A stretch of 64,000 bases of DNA from Umezawaea sp042738955 (GTDB lineage: Bacteria > Actinomycetota > Actinomycetes > Mycobacteriales > Pseudonocardiaceae), in assembly GCF_042738955.1 (NCBI RefSeq), contig NZ_JBHYHC010000019.1, positions 38,618-102,617 on the forward strand, given 5' to 3'. The notes beneath the pieces were generated by a model. The model did no database searches. It was not told where the DNA came from and saw only the letters and a list, made by a program, of their open reading frames with translations. Both the position numbers and the translations under genes were made by a program. Numbering within the stretch: position 1 is the first letter of the stretch; the number at the start of each line of letters is the position of its first letter. Shown piece after piece: positions 10,723 through 17,751 of the stretch.

Positions 10723-10760
10723 ACGCCCGCGCAACACCCGTGCACCTGGCACGACACGGT
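10723..10760 (+). promoter_or_regulatory. GlnR-like site and weak -10 upstream of nirBD
   Basis: TTAAC-N6-GCAAC at 10720-10735 contains AC-N9-AC (10723-10724 and 10734-10735), the GlnR half-site spacing. CACGGT (10755-10760) is a candidate -10. This is the third such site in the cluster, one before each transcription unit. Confidence 0.5.
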
Positions 10761-10801
10761 TCCCGGTGAGCATTGGCCGGGCGGAGGGAGGATTGGTTCA
10801 C

Positions 10802-13294
10802 ATGACGCGAACGCTCGTCGTGGTCGGCCACGGCATGGTCGGACACCGCCTGGTCCAGGCGCTGCGCGACCGGGACGCCACCGGCCAGTGGCGGATCGTC
10901 GTGTTCGCCGAGGAGAACCGCCCCGCCTACGACCGCGTCGCGCTGTCGTCCTATGTGGACAGCTGGAACGCCGACGGCCTGGCGCTCGCGCCGCACGACC
11001 CGGAGGTCGACCTGCGGTTGGGCGATCCTGTGCGGAGCCTCGACCGCGCGGGCCGGACCGTGACCACAGCGAGCGGCGTCGTGCAGCCCTACGACGTGCT
11101 GGTGCTGGCCACGGGCTCGTACCCGTTCGTGCCGCCGGTGCCCGGCCGCGACCTGCCGGGCTGCCACGTCTACCGCACCATCGAGGACCTGGACGACATC
11201 CGCGCCACCGTGGCCAAGGCGCACGGCGGCGGGCGGCGCGCTGGCATGGTGCTCGGCGGCGGACTGCTCGGCCTGGAGGCCGCGAACGCGTTGCGCGGCA
11301 TGGGACTCTCCCCGCACGTCGTCGAACTCGGCCCGCGGCTGATGCCGTTGCAGGTCGACGAGGGCGGGGCCGGGCTGCTGAAGCGGCTGGTGGAGAAGCT
11401 GGACCTGACCGTGCACACCGGCACCTCGGCGTCGTCCATCGAACGCGACGGCGACCGGCTGTTCGCCAAGCTCTCCACCGGGCTCGAACTGGACCTGGAC
11501 GTCGTCGTGTTCTCCGCGGGCATCCGGCCGCGCGACGACCTGGCCCGCGAGTTCGGCCTGGAGGTCGGCGCGCGCGGCGGGATCGTCGTGGACGACAACT
11601 GCCGCACGTCCGACGAGAACGTCTACGCCATCGGCGAGTGCGCGTGCGTGGGCGGGATGGTCTACGGGCTGATCGCGCCCGGCAACGCGATGGCCGACGT
11701 CGTCGCCGACCGGCTCCTCGGTGGCAGCGCGGTGTTCCCCGGCGCGGACACCTCCACCAAGCTCAAGCTCATGGGCGTCGACGTCGCCAGCTTCGGCGAC
11801 GCCCACGCGGCCACCGAGGGCGCGCTGGAGGTCGTGGTCAACGACGCCGTGGCGGGCACGTACGCGAAGGTCGTCGTGTCGGACGACGCGAAGACGTTGC
11901 TGGGCGGTGTCCTCGTGGGCGACGCGGGCGCGTACCCGTTGCTGCGCCCGCTGGTCGGCCGCGCCATCCCCGGCGACCCGGTGACGCTGATCGCCCCGTC
12001 GTCCGGCGGCGTCGAACTCGCGCTGCCCGCGGACGCGCAGGTGTGCTCGTGCCACGCGGTCACCAAGCAGGACATCACCGACGTGATCCACTCCGGCGAG
12101 TGCTCGGACGTGCCCTCGCTCAAGGCGTGCACCAAGGCGGGCACCGGCTGCGGGTCGTGCGTGCCGATGCTGAAGAAGCTGCTGGAGGAGTGCGGGGTCG
12201 AGCAGTCCCGCGCGCTGTGCGAGCACTTCGACCACTCGCGCGCCGACCTGTTCGAGATCGTCCGCGCCGCGGGCATCACGACGTTCAGCGCCCTCATCGC
12301 GAAGCACGGCCGCGGCCGCGGGTGCGACCTCTGCAAGCCCGCCATCGCCTCCATCCTGGCTTCGCTCGACCGCGGCCACGTGCTCGACGGCGAGCAGGCG
12401 ACGTTGCAGGACACCAACGACCGGTTCCTGGCGAACATCCAGCGCAACGGCACGTACTCCGTCGTCCCGCGCATCCCCGGCGGCGAGATCACCGCCGAGA
12501 AGCTGATCGTCATCGGCGAGGTCGCACGGGACTACGGCCTGTACACGAAGATCACCGGCGGCCAGCGGATCGACCTGTTCGGCGCGACCGTGGACCAGCT
12601 CCCGGCGATCTGGAAACGCCTGGTGGACGCCGGGTTCGAGTCCGGTCACGCGTACGGGAAGGCGTTGCGGACGATCAAGTCGTGCGTCGGCACGACGTGG
12701 TGCCGGTTCGGCGTGCAGGACTCGGTCGGCCTCGCCATCGAGCTGGAGCTGCGCTACCGCGGCCTGCGCGCCCCGCACAAGATCAAGTCCGCGGTGTCCG
12801 GCTGCGCCCGCGAGTGCGCCGAGGCCCGCAGCAAGGACTTCGGGATCATCGCCACCGAGAACGGCTGGAACCTCTACGTCGGCGGCAACGGTGGCTTCAC
12901 GCCCCGGCACGCCGACCTGCTCGCGACCGACGTGGACACCGAGACCCTGGTCCGCTACGTCGACCGGTTCCTGATGTTCTACGTGCGCACCGCCGACCGC
13001 TTGCAGCGCACCGCTTCCTGGATCGAGGCCATGGACGGCGGCCTCGACCACCTGCGCTCCGTCGTCGTGGACGACAGCCTGGGCATCTGCGCGGACCTCG
13101 AAGCCGCCATGGCCGTGCACGTGGCGAACTACGCCGACGAGTGGCGCGGCGTGCTCGAGGACCCCGAGAAGCTCTCCCGCTTCAGCTCGTTCGTCAACGC
13201 CCCCGGCACCCCGGACCCCACGATCTCCTTCCGGGAGGAACGGGGGCAGCGGGTTCCGGTGGCGCTGGGCATACCGGAGGTGGTGGGCAGATGA
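10802..13294 (+). CDS. nirB: Nitrite reductase [NAD(P)H] large subunit
   Basis: The 830-residue protein contains FAD and NAD(P)H Rossmann domains (VVVGHGMVGHRLV; LGGGLLGLEAANAL), a BFD-like 2Fe-2S domain at about residues 414-453 (CSCHAVTKQDI ... CTKAGTGCGSC), and a sulfite/nitrite-reductase-type C-terminus. The siroheme/4Fe-4S ligands are in CVGTTWCRFG (about 627) and SGCARECAEA (about 665). It reduces nitrite to ammonia in the cytoplasm with NirD. ATG 10802 has GGAGGGAGGA upstream. The stop overlaps nirD by ATGA. Confidence 0.97.
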   Translation: MTRTLVVVGHGMVGHRLVQALRDRDATGQWRIVVFAEENRPAYDRVALSSYVDSWNADGLALAPHDPEVDLRLGDPVRSLDRAGRTVTTASGVVQPYDVLVLATGSYPFVPPVPGRDLPGCHVYRTIEDLDDIRATVAKAHGGGRRAGMVLGGGLLGLEAANALRGMGLSPHVVELGPRLMPLQVDEGGAGLLKRLVEKLDLTVHTGTSASSIERDGDRLFAKLSTGLELDLDVVVFSAGIRPRDDLAREFGLEVGARGGIVVDDNCRTSDENVYAIGECACVGGMVYGLIAPGNAMADVVADRLLGGSAVFPGADTSTKLKLMGVDVASFGDAHAATEGALEVVVNDAVAGTYAKVVVSDDAKTLLGGVLVGDAGAYPLLRPLVGRAIPGDPVTLIAPSSGGVELALPADAQVCSCHAVTKQDITDVIHSGECSDVPSLKACTKAGTGCGSCVPMLKKLLEECGVEQSRALCEHFDHSRADLFEIVRAAGITTFSALIAKHGRGRGCDLCKPAIASILASLDRGHVLDGEQATLQDTNDRFLANIQRNGTYSVVPRIPGGEITAEKLIVIGEVARDYGLYTKITGGQRIDLFGATVDQLPAIWKRLVDAGFESGHAYGKALRTIKSCVGTTWCRFGVQDSVGLAIELELRYRGLRAPHKIKSAVSGCARECAEARSKDFGIIATENGWNLYVGGNGGFTPRHADLLATDVDTETLVRYVDRFLMFYVRTADRLQRTASWIEAMDGGLDHLRSVVVDDSLGICADLEAAMAVHVANYADEWRGVLEDPEKLSRFSSFVNAPGTPDPTISFREERGQRVPVALGIPEVVGR

Positions 13295-13635
13295 CCGCGG
13301 TGGTCGACCTGACGTGGACGGCGGTGTGCGCGTGGGACGCGCTCCAGCCGGAGGCCGGGGTGGCGGTCCTCCTGCCGGACGCCACGCAGGTGGCGGTGTT
13401 CCGCACGTTCGACGGCGGCCTGCACGCCGTCGCCAACGTCGACCCGTTCAGCGGCGCGGCGGTGCTGTCGCGCGGCATCGTGGGCGATCGCGGGGGAGTG
13501 CCGGTGGTGGCGTCGCCGATCTACAAGCAGTCGTTCGACCTGCGGACCGGCGCCTGCCTGGACGACCCGACCGTCTCGCTCGCGGTCCACCCCGTCCGGG
13601 TGCTCGACGGCGTCGTGCAGGTGGGGTCACCGTGA
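13291..13635 (+). CDS. nirD: Nitrite reductase small subunit, NirD
   Basis: The 114-residue protein has a Rieske-like fold. The Cys/His cluster ligands of true Rieske proteins are absent, as in NirD generally. The typical NirD segment GVPVVASPIYKQSFDLRTG is visible. It is the partner of NirB and overlaps it by 4 bases (ATGA). It also overlaps hemD by 4 bases (GTGA), so nirB, nirD and hemD form one translationally coupled unit. Confidence 0.93.
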   Translation: MTAVVDLTWTAVCAWDALQPEAGVAVLLPDATQVAVFRTFDGGLHAVANVDPFSGAAVLSRGIVGDRGGVPVVASPIYKQSFDLRTGACLDDPTVSLAVHPVRVLDGVVQVGSP

Positions 13636-14756
13636 TCTCCCTCGACGTCGCCCCGCTGGCCGGCTACACCGTCGGCGTCACCGCGGCGAGACGCGCCGAC
13701 GAGCTGGCCGCCCTGCTGGAGCGCAAGGGCGCCACGGTGATCCAGGCCCCCGCCATCCGCATCGTGCCGCTCCCGGACGACGCCGAACTGCTCGCCGCGA
13801 CCCGCCGCCTGGTCACCGAGCCGGTCGACGTCGTGGTCGCCACGACCGGCATCGGCTTCCGCGGCTGGATCGAGGCCGCCGAGGGCTGGGGCCTCGGCGC
13901 ACGGCTGCTGGACTGCCTGAGCCGCACCAGGCTCCTGTCCCGCGGCCCGAAGGCCAAGGGCGCGGTCCGCGCCGCGGGCCTCACCGAGGCCTGGTCGCCG
14001 GACTCCGAGAGCAACGCCGAGCTCCTCGAACACCTCCTCCGGTCCGGTGTGGACGGACAGCGCATCGCGGTGCAGCTGCACGGGGAACCGTTGCCCTACT
14101 TCGTCCGCACGCTGCGCGAAGCCGGTGCCGAGGTCGTGGAGGTGCCCGTCTACCGGTGGACCGGCCCCGCCGATCCCGGCCCGCTGCACCGGTTGCTGGA
14201 CGCCGTGCTGGCCAGGCAGGTGGACGCGCTGACGTTCACCAGCGCCCCGGCCGCCGCGAGCGTCCTCCAGGTCGCCCGCGACACGGACCGCTTCTCCGCG
14301 CTGGTGGACGTGCTGCGCCGGGACGTCCTCGTGCTCGGCGTCGGCTCCATCACCGCGGGCCCGATGGTCGACCTCGGCATCCCCGTCGTGCAGCCCGTGC
14401 GCGCCAGGATCGGGGCCATGGCACGGGAACTGACGCTGGCGCTGCCCGAACGCGCCGTCCGCCTGCGGATCGCGGCCCGCGAGATCGAGCTGCGCGGCCA
14501 GGCCGTCGTGGTCGACGGCGAACTCCGACCCGTCGCCCCCGCGCCCATGGCCGTGCTGCGCGCGCTGGTCGGCGCTCGCGGTCGGGTCGTGTCCCGCAAG
14601 GACCTGCTGGCCGCGTTGCCCGGCGGCGGGGAGGAGCACGCCGTGGAGACCGCGATCGGCAGGCTCCGCACCGCGCTGGGCGAACCCAGGATGGTGTGCA
14701 CCGTGGTCAAGCGCGGCTACCGGATGGCCATGGAGCCGTCCGGTGTCGCGGTCTGA
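13632..14756 (+). CDS. Uroporphyrinogen-III synthase fused to a C-terminal winged-helix DNA-binding domain
   Basis: The 374-residue protein has a HemD-like domain over about residues 1-255 (ITAARRADELAALL-like start; TFTSAPAAASVL and VLGVGSITAG segments). It continues into an OmpR/PhoB-type winged helix (GELRPVAPAPMAVLRALVGARGRVVSRKDLL ... VETAIGRLRTALG ... VVKRGYRM). The enzyme part makes uroporphyrinogen III, the siroheme precursor needed by NirB. The DNA-binding tail suggests an additional regulatory role, perhaps in nitrate or nitrite control, but this is inference. GTG 13632 overlaps the nirD stop. Confidence 0.88.
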   Translation: MISLDVAPLAGYTVGVTAARRADELAALLERKGATVIQAPAIRIVPLPDDAELLAATRRLVTEPVDVVVATTGIGFRGWIEAAEGWGLGARLLDCLSRTRLLSRGPKAKGAVRAAGLTEAWSPDSESNAELLEHLLRSGVDGQRIAVQLHGEPLPYFVRTLREAGAEVVEVPVYRWTGPADPGPLHRLLDAVLARQVDALTFTSAPAAASVLQVARDTDRFSALVDVLRRDVLVLGVGSITAGPMVDLGIPVVQPVRARIGAMARELTLALPERAVRLRIAAREIELRGQAVVVDGELRPVAPAPMAVLRALVGARGRVVSRKDLLAALPGGGEEHAVETAIGRLRTALGEPRMVCTVVKRGYRMAMEPSGVAV

Positions 14757-14773
14757 GGGAGAGGGGACCGGCG

Positions 14774-15433
14774 GTGACGCTGGTGGTGGTGGCGCACGGA
14801 ACCCGTGACCCGCGCGGAGCCGCGGTGATCGAGGAGATCGCCGCGCTGGTGCGGGCCAGGCTCGGCGACGTGCCGGTCGAGGTCGCCTACGCCGACGTGC
14901 GGCAACCCGACGTCACAACGGTTCTGGGCCGGGTGGACGGTCCCGCGGTCGTGGTGCCCGCGTTCCTCGCGGCCGGCTACCACGTGCGCGTCGACGTGCC
15001 CCAGCAGATCACGGCCAGCGGCCGCCCGGACGTCGTGGTGACCGAGCCGATCGGCACGGCCCTGCTCCCCGTGCTCCGCGAACGCCTCCGCGAGGCGGGC
15101 TGGCAGCCCGGTGACGCCGTGGTGCTCGCGGCGGCGGGCTCGTCCGACCCGCGCGCGCTGGCGGACGTCACCGCCGTCGCCCGCGCGGTGAGCGCCGAGG
15201 TCGGCTACCTCGCCACCGCGTCCCCGACCGTCCCGGAAGCCGTGGCGGCGCTGAAGGCCGAGGGCCGCCGGGTCGCCATCGCCTCCTGGCTGCTGGCCCC
15301 CGGCCTGTTCCACCAACGCCTGGCGGACGCCGGGGCCGACGTCGTGGCGGACCCGCTCGGCGCGCACACCCGCGTCGTGGACGCCGTCCTGCTCCGCTAC
15401 TACGAGGCGCGCTGCTTCCTCCAGGTCGCCTAG
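14774..15433 (+). CDS. Sirohydrochlorin chelatase (CbiX/SirB-like)
   Basis: The 219-residue protein begins VVVAHGTRDPRG and has an internal second half beginning near VVLAAAGSSDP, the duplicated chelatase fold of CbiX-long/SirB proteins. The first-half His in AHGTR and the His in AAGYHVR are likely metal ligands. In this operon it most plausibly inserts iron into sirohydrochlorin to make siroheme for NirB; a cobalt role is the alternative. GTG 14774 follows GAGGGAGAGGGG. It is the last gene of the nirBD unit. Confidence 0.85.
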   Translation: MTLVVVAHGTRDPRGAAVIEEIAALVRARLGDVPVEVAYADVRQPDVTTVLGRVDGPAVVVPAFLAAGYHVRVDVPQQITASGRPDVVVTEPIGTALLPVLRERLREAGWQPGDAVVLAAAGSSDPRALADVTAVARAVSAEVGYLATASPTVPEAVAALKAEGRRVAIASWLLAPGLFHQRLADAGADVVADPLGAHTRVVDAVLLRYYEARCFLQVA

Positions 15434-15439
15434 GAATAG

Positions 15440-15457
15440 GTTGACCAGTCAACTGGT
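15440..15457. promoter_or_regulatory. Palindromic site before the TPR gene
   Basis: GTTGAC-CA-GTCAAC (15440-15453) overlaps ACCAGT-CA-ACTGGT (15444-15457). It lies 42-59 bases before ATG 15499 and contains TTGACC, a possible -35. No convincing -10 was found at 17 bp. It may be an operator; the regulator is unknown. Confidence 0.3.
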
Positions 15458-15498
15458 TGATCCGACCGTAGCCACACACGGCAGAGGAGGAGTCCGAC

Positions 15499-15855
15499 AT
15501 GTCCGACGTGTTCGAGCTCGTTCGTCACGGCCGCGAATTCCGCGCGGCGGGCGACCCGAGCAGGGCGGCGCGCTTCCTGGCGGAAGCGGCCGAAGCCGTC
15601 CCCACCGACCGTTCCGTCCTGACCGAGCTGGCGCTGGCGCACTTCCAGTCCGCCTCGCTCGGCAACGCCGAGCGCGTCCTGCGCAGCCTGCTCGACCTCG
15701 ACCCCAGCGACGGCTACGCCCGGCTGCTGCTGGGCCGCACGCTGAGCAGGCAGAGCAGGCACACCGAGGCCCTGCCCGAACTGCGCCTGGCCGCTGCCCT
15801 CACCGGCGACCCCGACGTCCACGCCGAGGTCGCCCGCGTCGAGGCCCGCGTCTGA
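15499..15855 (+). CDS. Small tetratricopeptide-repeat protein
   Basis: The 118-residue protein consists of about three TPR-like helical pairs (AGDPSRAARFLAEAAEAVP, LGNAERVLRSLLDLDPSD, SRHTEALPELRLAAAL). It has no signal peptide or membrane segment and is presumably a cytoplasmic protein-interaction module. Partner unknown. ATG 15499 has GAGGAGGAG upstream, a strong ribosome site. It is convergent with the alkyltransferase-like gene and shares a terminator with it. Confidence 0.8.
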   Translation: MSDVFELVRHGREFRAAGDPSRAARFLAEAAEAVPTDRSVLTELALAHFQSASLGNAERVLRSLLDLDPSDGYARLLLGRTLSRQSRHTEALPELRLAAALTGDPDVHAEVARVEARV

Positions 15856-15856
15856 T

Positions 15857-15886
15857 CGAATGCCCCCTCCGCGGAGGGGGCATTCG
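15857..15886. terminator. Bidirectional terminator between TPR and alkyltransferase-like genes
   Basis: A 14-bp perfect inverted repeat (15857-15870 with 15873-15886), beginning CGAATG on the left and ending CATTCG on the right, sits between stop codons 36 bases apart. It is symmetric and can serve both genes. Confidence 0.85.
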
Positions 15887-15890
15887 CTTG

Positions 15891-16220
15891 TCAGAACAGG
15901 CTCGGCGGCTCTTCCTCTTCCTTCGCCTTCACCGCGTCCTCCCACCGGTAGGTCCGCAGGTTGACCTTCCCGTCGTCCGCCAGCACACCTTCCTCGGCCA
16001 GCCGTTGGAGCTGCTCGTCGGCGATGTGCGGCGCGCAGGTCCCGTTGGCCCGCAACACCCGGTGCCACGGCAGGTCGTGGCCGTCCATGTTCAGCACCTG
16101 CCCCACCAGCCGGGGCGACGGCGCGCGCGACAGGTCGGCCACGTCGCCGTAGGTCGCCACCCGACCGCTCGGGATCTTCCGGACAACCTCGCGGATCAAC
16201 TCGTGCAGCTGCTCGTCCAC
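15891..16220 (-). CDS. Alkyltransferase-like DNA repair protein (ATL)
   Basis: The 109-residue protein corresponds to the DNA-binding/active-site domain of O6-alkylguanine-DNA alkyltransferase (IPSGRVATYGDVADLSRAPSPRLVGQVL; LPWHRVLRANG). The catalytic cysteine of the PCHR motif is replaced by tryptophan (PWHR), the defining change of ATL proteins. ATL proteins bind O6-alkylguanine and channel it to nucleotide excision repair without transferring the alkyl group. The start is GTG 16220. The homologue in M. tuberculosis (Rv3204, from memory) also sits near adnA and the TIGR02569 gene. Confidence 0.88.
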   Translation of the reverse strand: MDEQLHELIREVVRKIPSGRVATYGDVADLSRAPSPRLVGQVLNMDGHDLPWHRVLRANGTCAPHIADEQLQRLAEEGVLADDGKVNLRTYRWEDAVKAKEEEEPPSLF

Positions 16221-16336
16221 ACCGCAAGTGTGGCAGTTGGAACTCCGGTGACCGGGCCGGGTCGGGGTCACGTCCCGGCCACCGAAGGGGCTCTGGTGGT
16301 GGTGAACGGGCTCACACCGCCCGTCACGAACACCAA

Positions 16337-16352
16337 AATGGCCTAGACCACT
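16337..16352. promoter_or_regulatory. DasR-like dre site 1
   Basis: AATGGCCTAGACCACT matches 14 of 16 positions of the dre palindrome AGTGGTCTAGACCACT, bound by the GntR-family GlcNAc regulator DasR. It lies 110 bases before the chitinase start. Confidence 0.65.
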
Positions 16353-16410
16353 CCCACTGTCAAGAAGGTTCCCAAATTCCCCTCCGGAATCCCTGGCGCC
16401 CGCACCGCTC

Positions 16411-16426
16411 TGTGGTCTATACCAAT
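16411..16426. promoter_or_regulatory. DasR-like dre site 2
   Basis: TGTGGTCTATACCAAT matches 13 of 16 positions of the dre consensus and lies 36 bases before the chitinase ATG, near where the promoter should be. Streptomyces chitinase promoters carry comparable TGGTCTAGACCA repeats. Confidence 0.6.
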
Positions 16427-16462
16427 AGGAGCCGCCGCCCGTGGCCAACGGAGGTCCCTGAC

Positions 16463-17425
16463 ATGTCCCCCCGTTCTCGCAAACTGCTGTCCCTGCTCGC
16501 AGCCGCGGGCTCCCTGCTCGCCTTCGCCACCCCCGCCAACGCGGCGGCCACCGTCACCGTCGCGCCCTACGTCGACATGGGCGCCTGGCCCACCCCGTCC
16601 CTGTCGGACATGGCGACCAAGGGCAACCTCAAGAGCTTCACCCTCGGCTTCGTCACCGCCTGGGGCTGCAAGGCGAGCTGGTTCGGCGCCTACGACCCGC
16701 GCACCGGCTGGCAGGCCGAGGAGATCGCGAAGATCCGCGCGGCGGGCGGCGACGTCAAGGTCTCCTTCGGCGGCGCGAGCGGCATCGAGCTGGCCCAGAA
16801 CTGCACCACGGTCACCACCCTCGCGAACGAGTACGACGCCGTCGTCAAGGCCTACAAGCTGAACTACATCGACCTCGACATCGAGGGCGCGGCAGTAGCC
16901 GACCCCACCTCGGTCACCCGCCGCTCCCAAGCCTTGGCGATCGTCCAACAACGCAACCCAGGTCTGAAGATCTCCCTCACCCTGCCGGTACTGCCGGAAG
17001 GCTTGGACGCCAACGGCCTCAACGTCGTCAAGGCAGCGAAGACAGCAGGCGTCACCCTGGACCTGGTCAACATCATGGCCATGGACTACTATGCGGGCCC
17101 CAAGGACCAGGGCGACCAGGCCATCAAGGCCGCGAAATCAACCCAGGCCCAGATCAAGACCCTCTACGGCCTCTCGGACGCCGCAGCCTGGAAGAAGATC
17201 GGCGTCACCCCGATGCTCGGAGTCAACGACTCCCGCAACGAAATCTTCTACACCTCGGACGCCACCCAACTCGTCACCTTCGCCAAGTCGGTACACCTGG
17301 GCATGCTCTCGTTCTGGGAAATGACCCGCGACCGCAACGCCTGCAACGGCAGCCTCGTCAACTGCACCAACGTCCCGCAAACCGCCTACCAGTTCTCAAA
17401 AATCTTCGCGGGCTACACCGGCTGA
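16463..17425 (+). CDS. Secreted GH18 chitinase, single catalytic domain
   Basis: The 320-residue preprotein has a signal peptide (cut near ANA, residues 25-27) followed directly by a GH18 barrel. The catalytic motif DxDxE is present as YIDLDIEG with Glu141 as proton donor, and VSFGGASG precedes it as the conserved beta-3 SxGG. No chitin-binding module is attached, so it resembles compact ChiD-like bacterial enzymes acting on soluble or partly degraded chitin. ATG 16463 has GGAGG upstream. Two dre-like sites imply induction by GlcNAc through DasR. Confidence 0.92.
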   Translation: MSPRSRKLLSLLAAAGSLLAFATPANAAATVTVAPYVDMGAWPTPSLSDMATKGNLKSFTLGFVTAWGCKASWFGAYDPRTGWQAEEIAKIRAAGGDVKVSFGGASGIELAQNCTTVTTLANEYDAVVKAYKLNYIDLDIEGAAVADPTSVTRRSQALAIVQQRNPGLKISLTLPVLPEGLDANGLNVVKAAKTAGVTLDLVNIMAMDYYAGPKDQGDQAIKAAKSTQAQIKTLYGLSDAAAWKKIGVTPMLGVNDSRNEIFYTSDATQLVTFAKSVHLGMLSFWEMTRDRNACNGSLVNCTNVPQTAYQFSKIFAGYTG

Positions 17426-17503
17426 CCACACCTGCTGTGTGACTGCCTGACCGAGCACACACCTGCTGTATGACTGCCTACCGGCGCACGCCTGCTGTTG
17501 AGA
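17426..17503 (+). repeat. Degenerate ~30-nt direct repeats preceding structured element A
   Basis: CCTGCTGT occurs at 17431, 17462 and 17491 and GACTGCCT at 17441 and 17472, giving two and a half units with 29-31 base period. The repeats begin five bases after the chitinase stop and run into the hairpin element at 17504. A related pair of GAYTGCCY units precedes the second element at 41031-41075. Confidence 0.55.
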
Positions 17504-17617
17504 GGCCGGCTTTACTTGGGGGATTTGAGCCTTAAAATTAGTCGGGCTTCCGGCTTCTCCACCTGCCGTTTTGGCCCGACCAAGGCTCAAATCTAGGGGC
17601 CCCAAGTCAAGCCGGCC
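17504..17617 (+). repeat. Structured intergenic element, copy A
   Basis: The 114-base element folds into one long hairpin. Outer stem 17504-17512 pairs with 17609-17617 (9 bp), then there is a T-C mismatch. Stem two 17514-17521 pairs with 17600-17607 (8 bp). A one-sided six-base bulge TAGGGG (17594-17599) follows. Stem three 17522-17533 pairs with 17582-17593 (12 bp). An unpaired AAAATTA strand follows. Stem four 17541-17547 pairs with 17574-17580 (7 bp), with a small apical stem next to a TTTTG segment. Copy B at 41095-41213 keeps the same fold with compensatory changes. It is not an ordinary terminator. The family is not recognised. Confidence 0.75.
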
Positions 17618-17751
17618 GTCGCCAACACCCTTCCAACGATGCCGCAGCCCAGACCCTTCCAACATTCCGGGAGCAGGACCCCAAGCCCCCTCACCCCACG
17701 TGAACCCAAAACTACGCTGGGCCACCTGGCGGGTGCTCCCTCGTCTTGTCG

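Noticed and set aside
13291..13635. Rieske iron-sulfur protein
   Set aside because: The fold is Rieske-like but the Cys/His ligands are missing, as in NirD; no cluster is expected.
17426..17503. CRISPR-like array with ~30-nt units
   Set aside because: Only two and a half degenerate units, no constant repeat with unique spacers, and no cas genes nearby.
17504..17617. Simple rho-independent terminator
   Set aside because: Far larger than a terminator, with a conserved one-sided bulge, internal conserved single strands and no terminal U tract; covariation with copy B points to a specific structure.
17504..17617. Integron attC site
   Set aside because: No RYYYAAC/GTTRRRY boxes and no integrase or cassette genes nearby.
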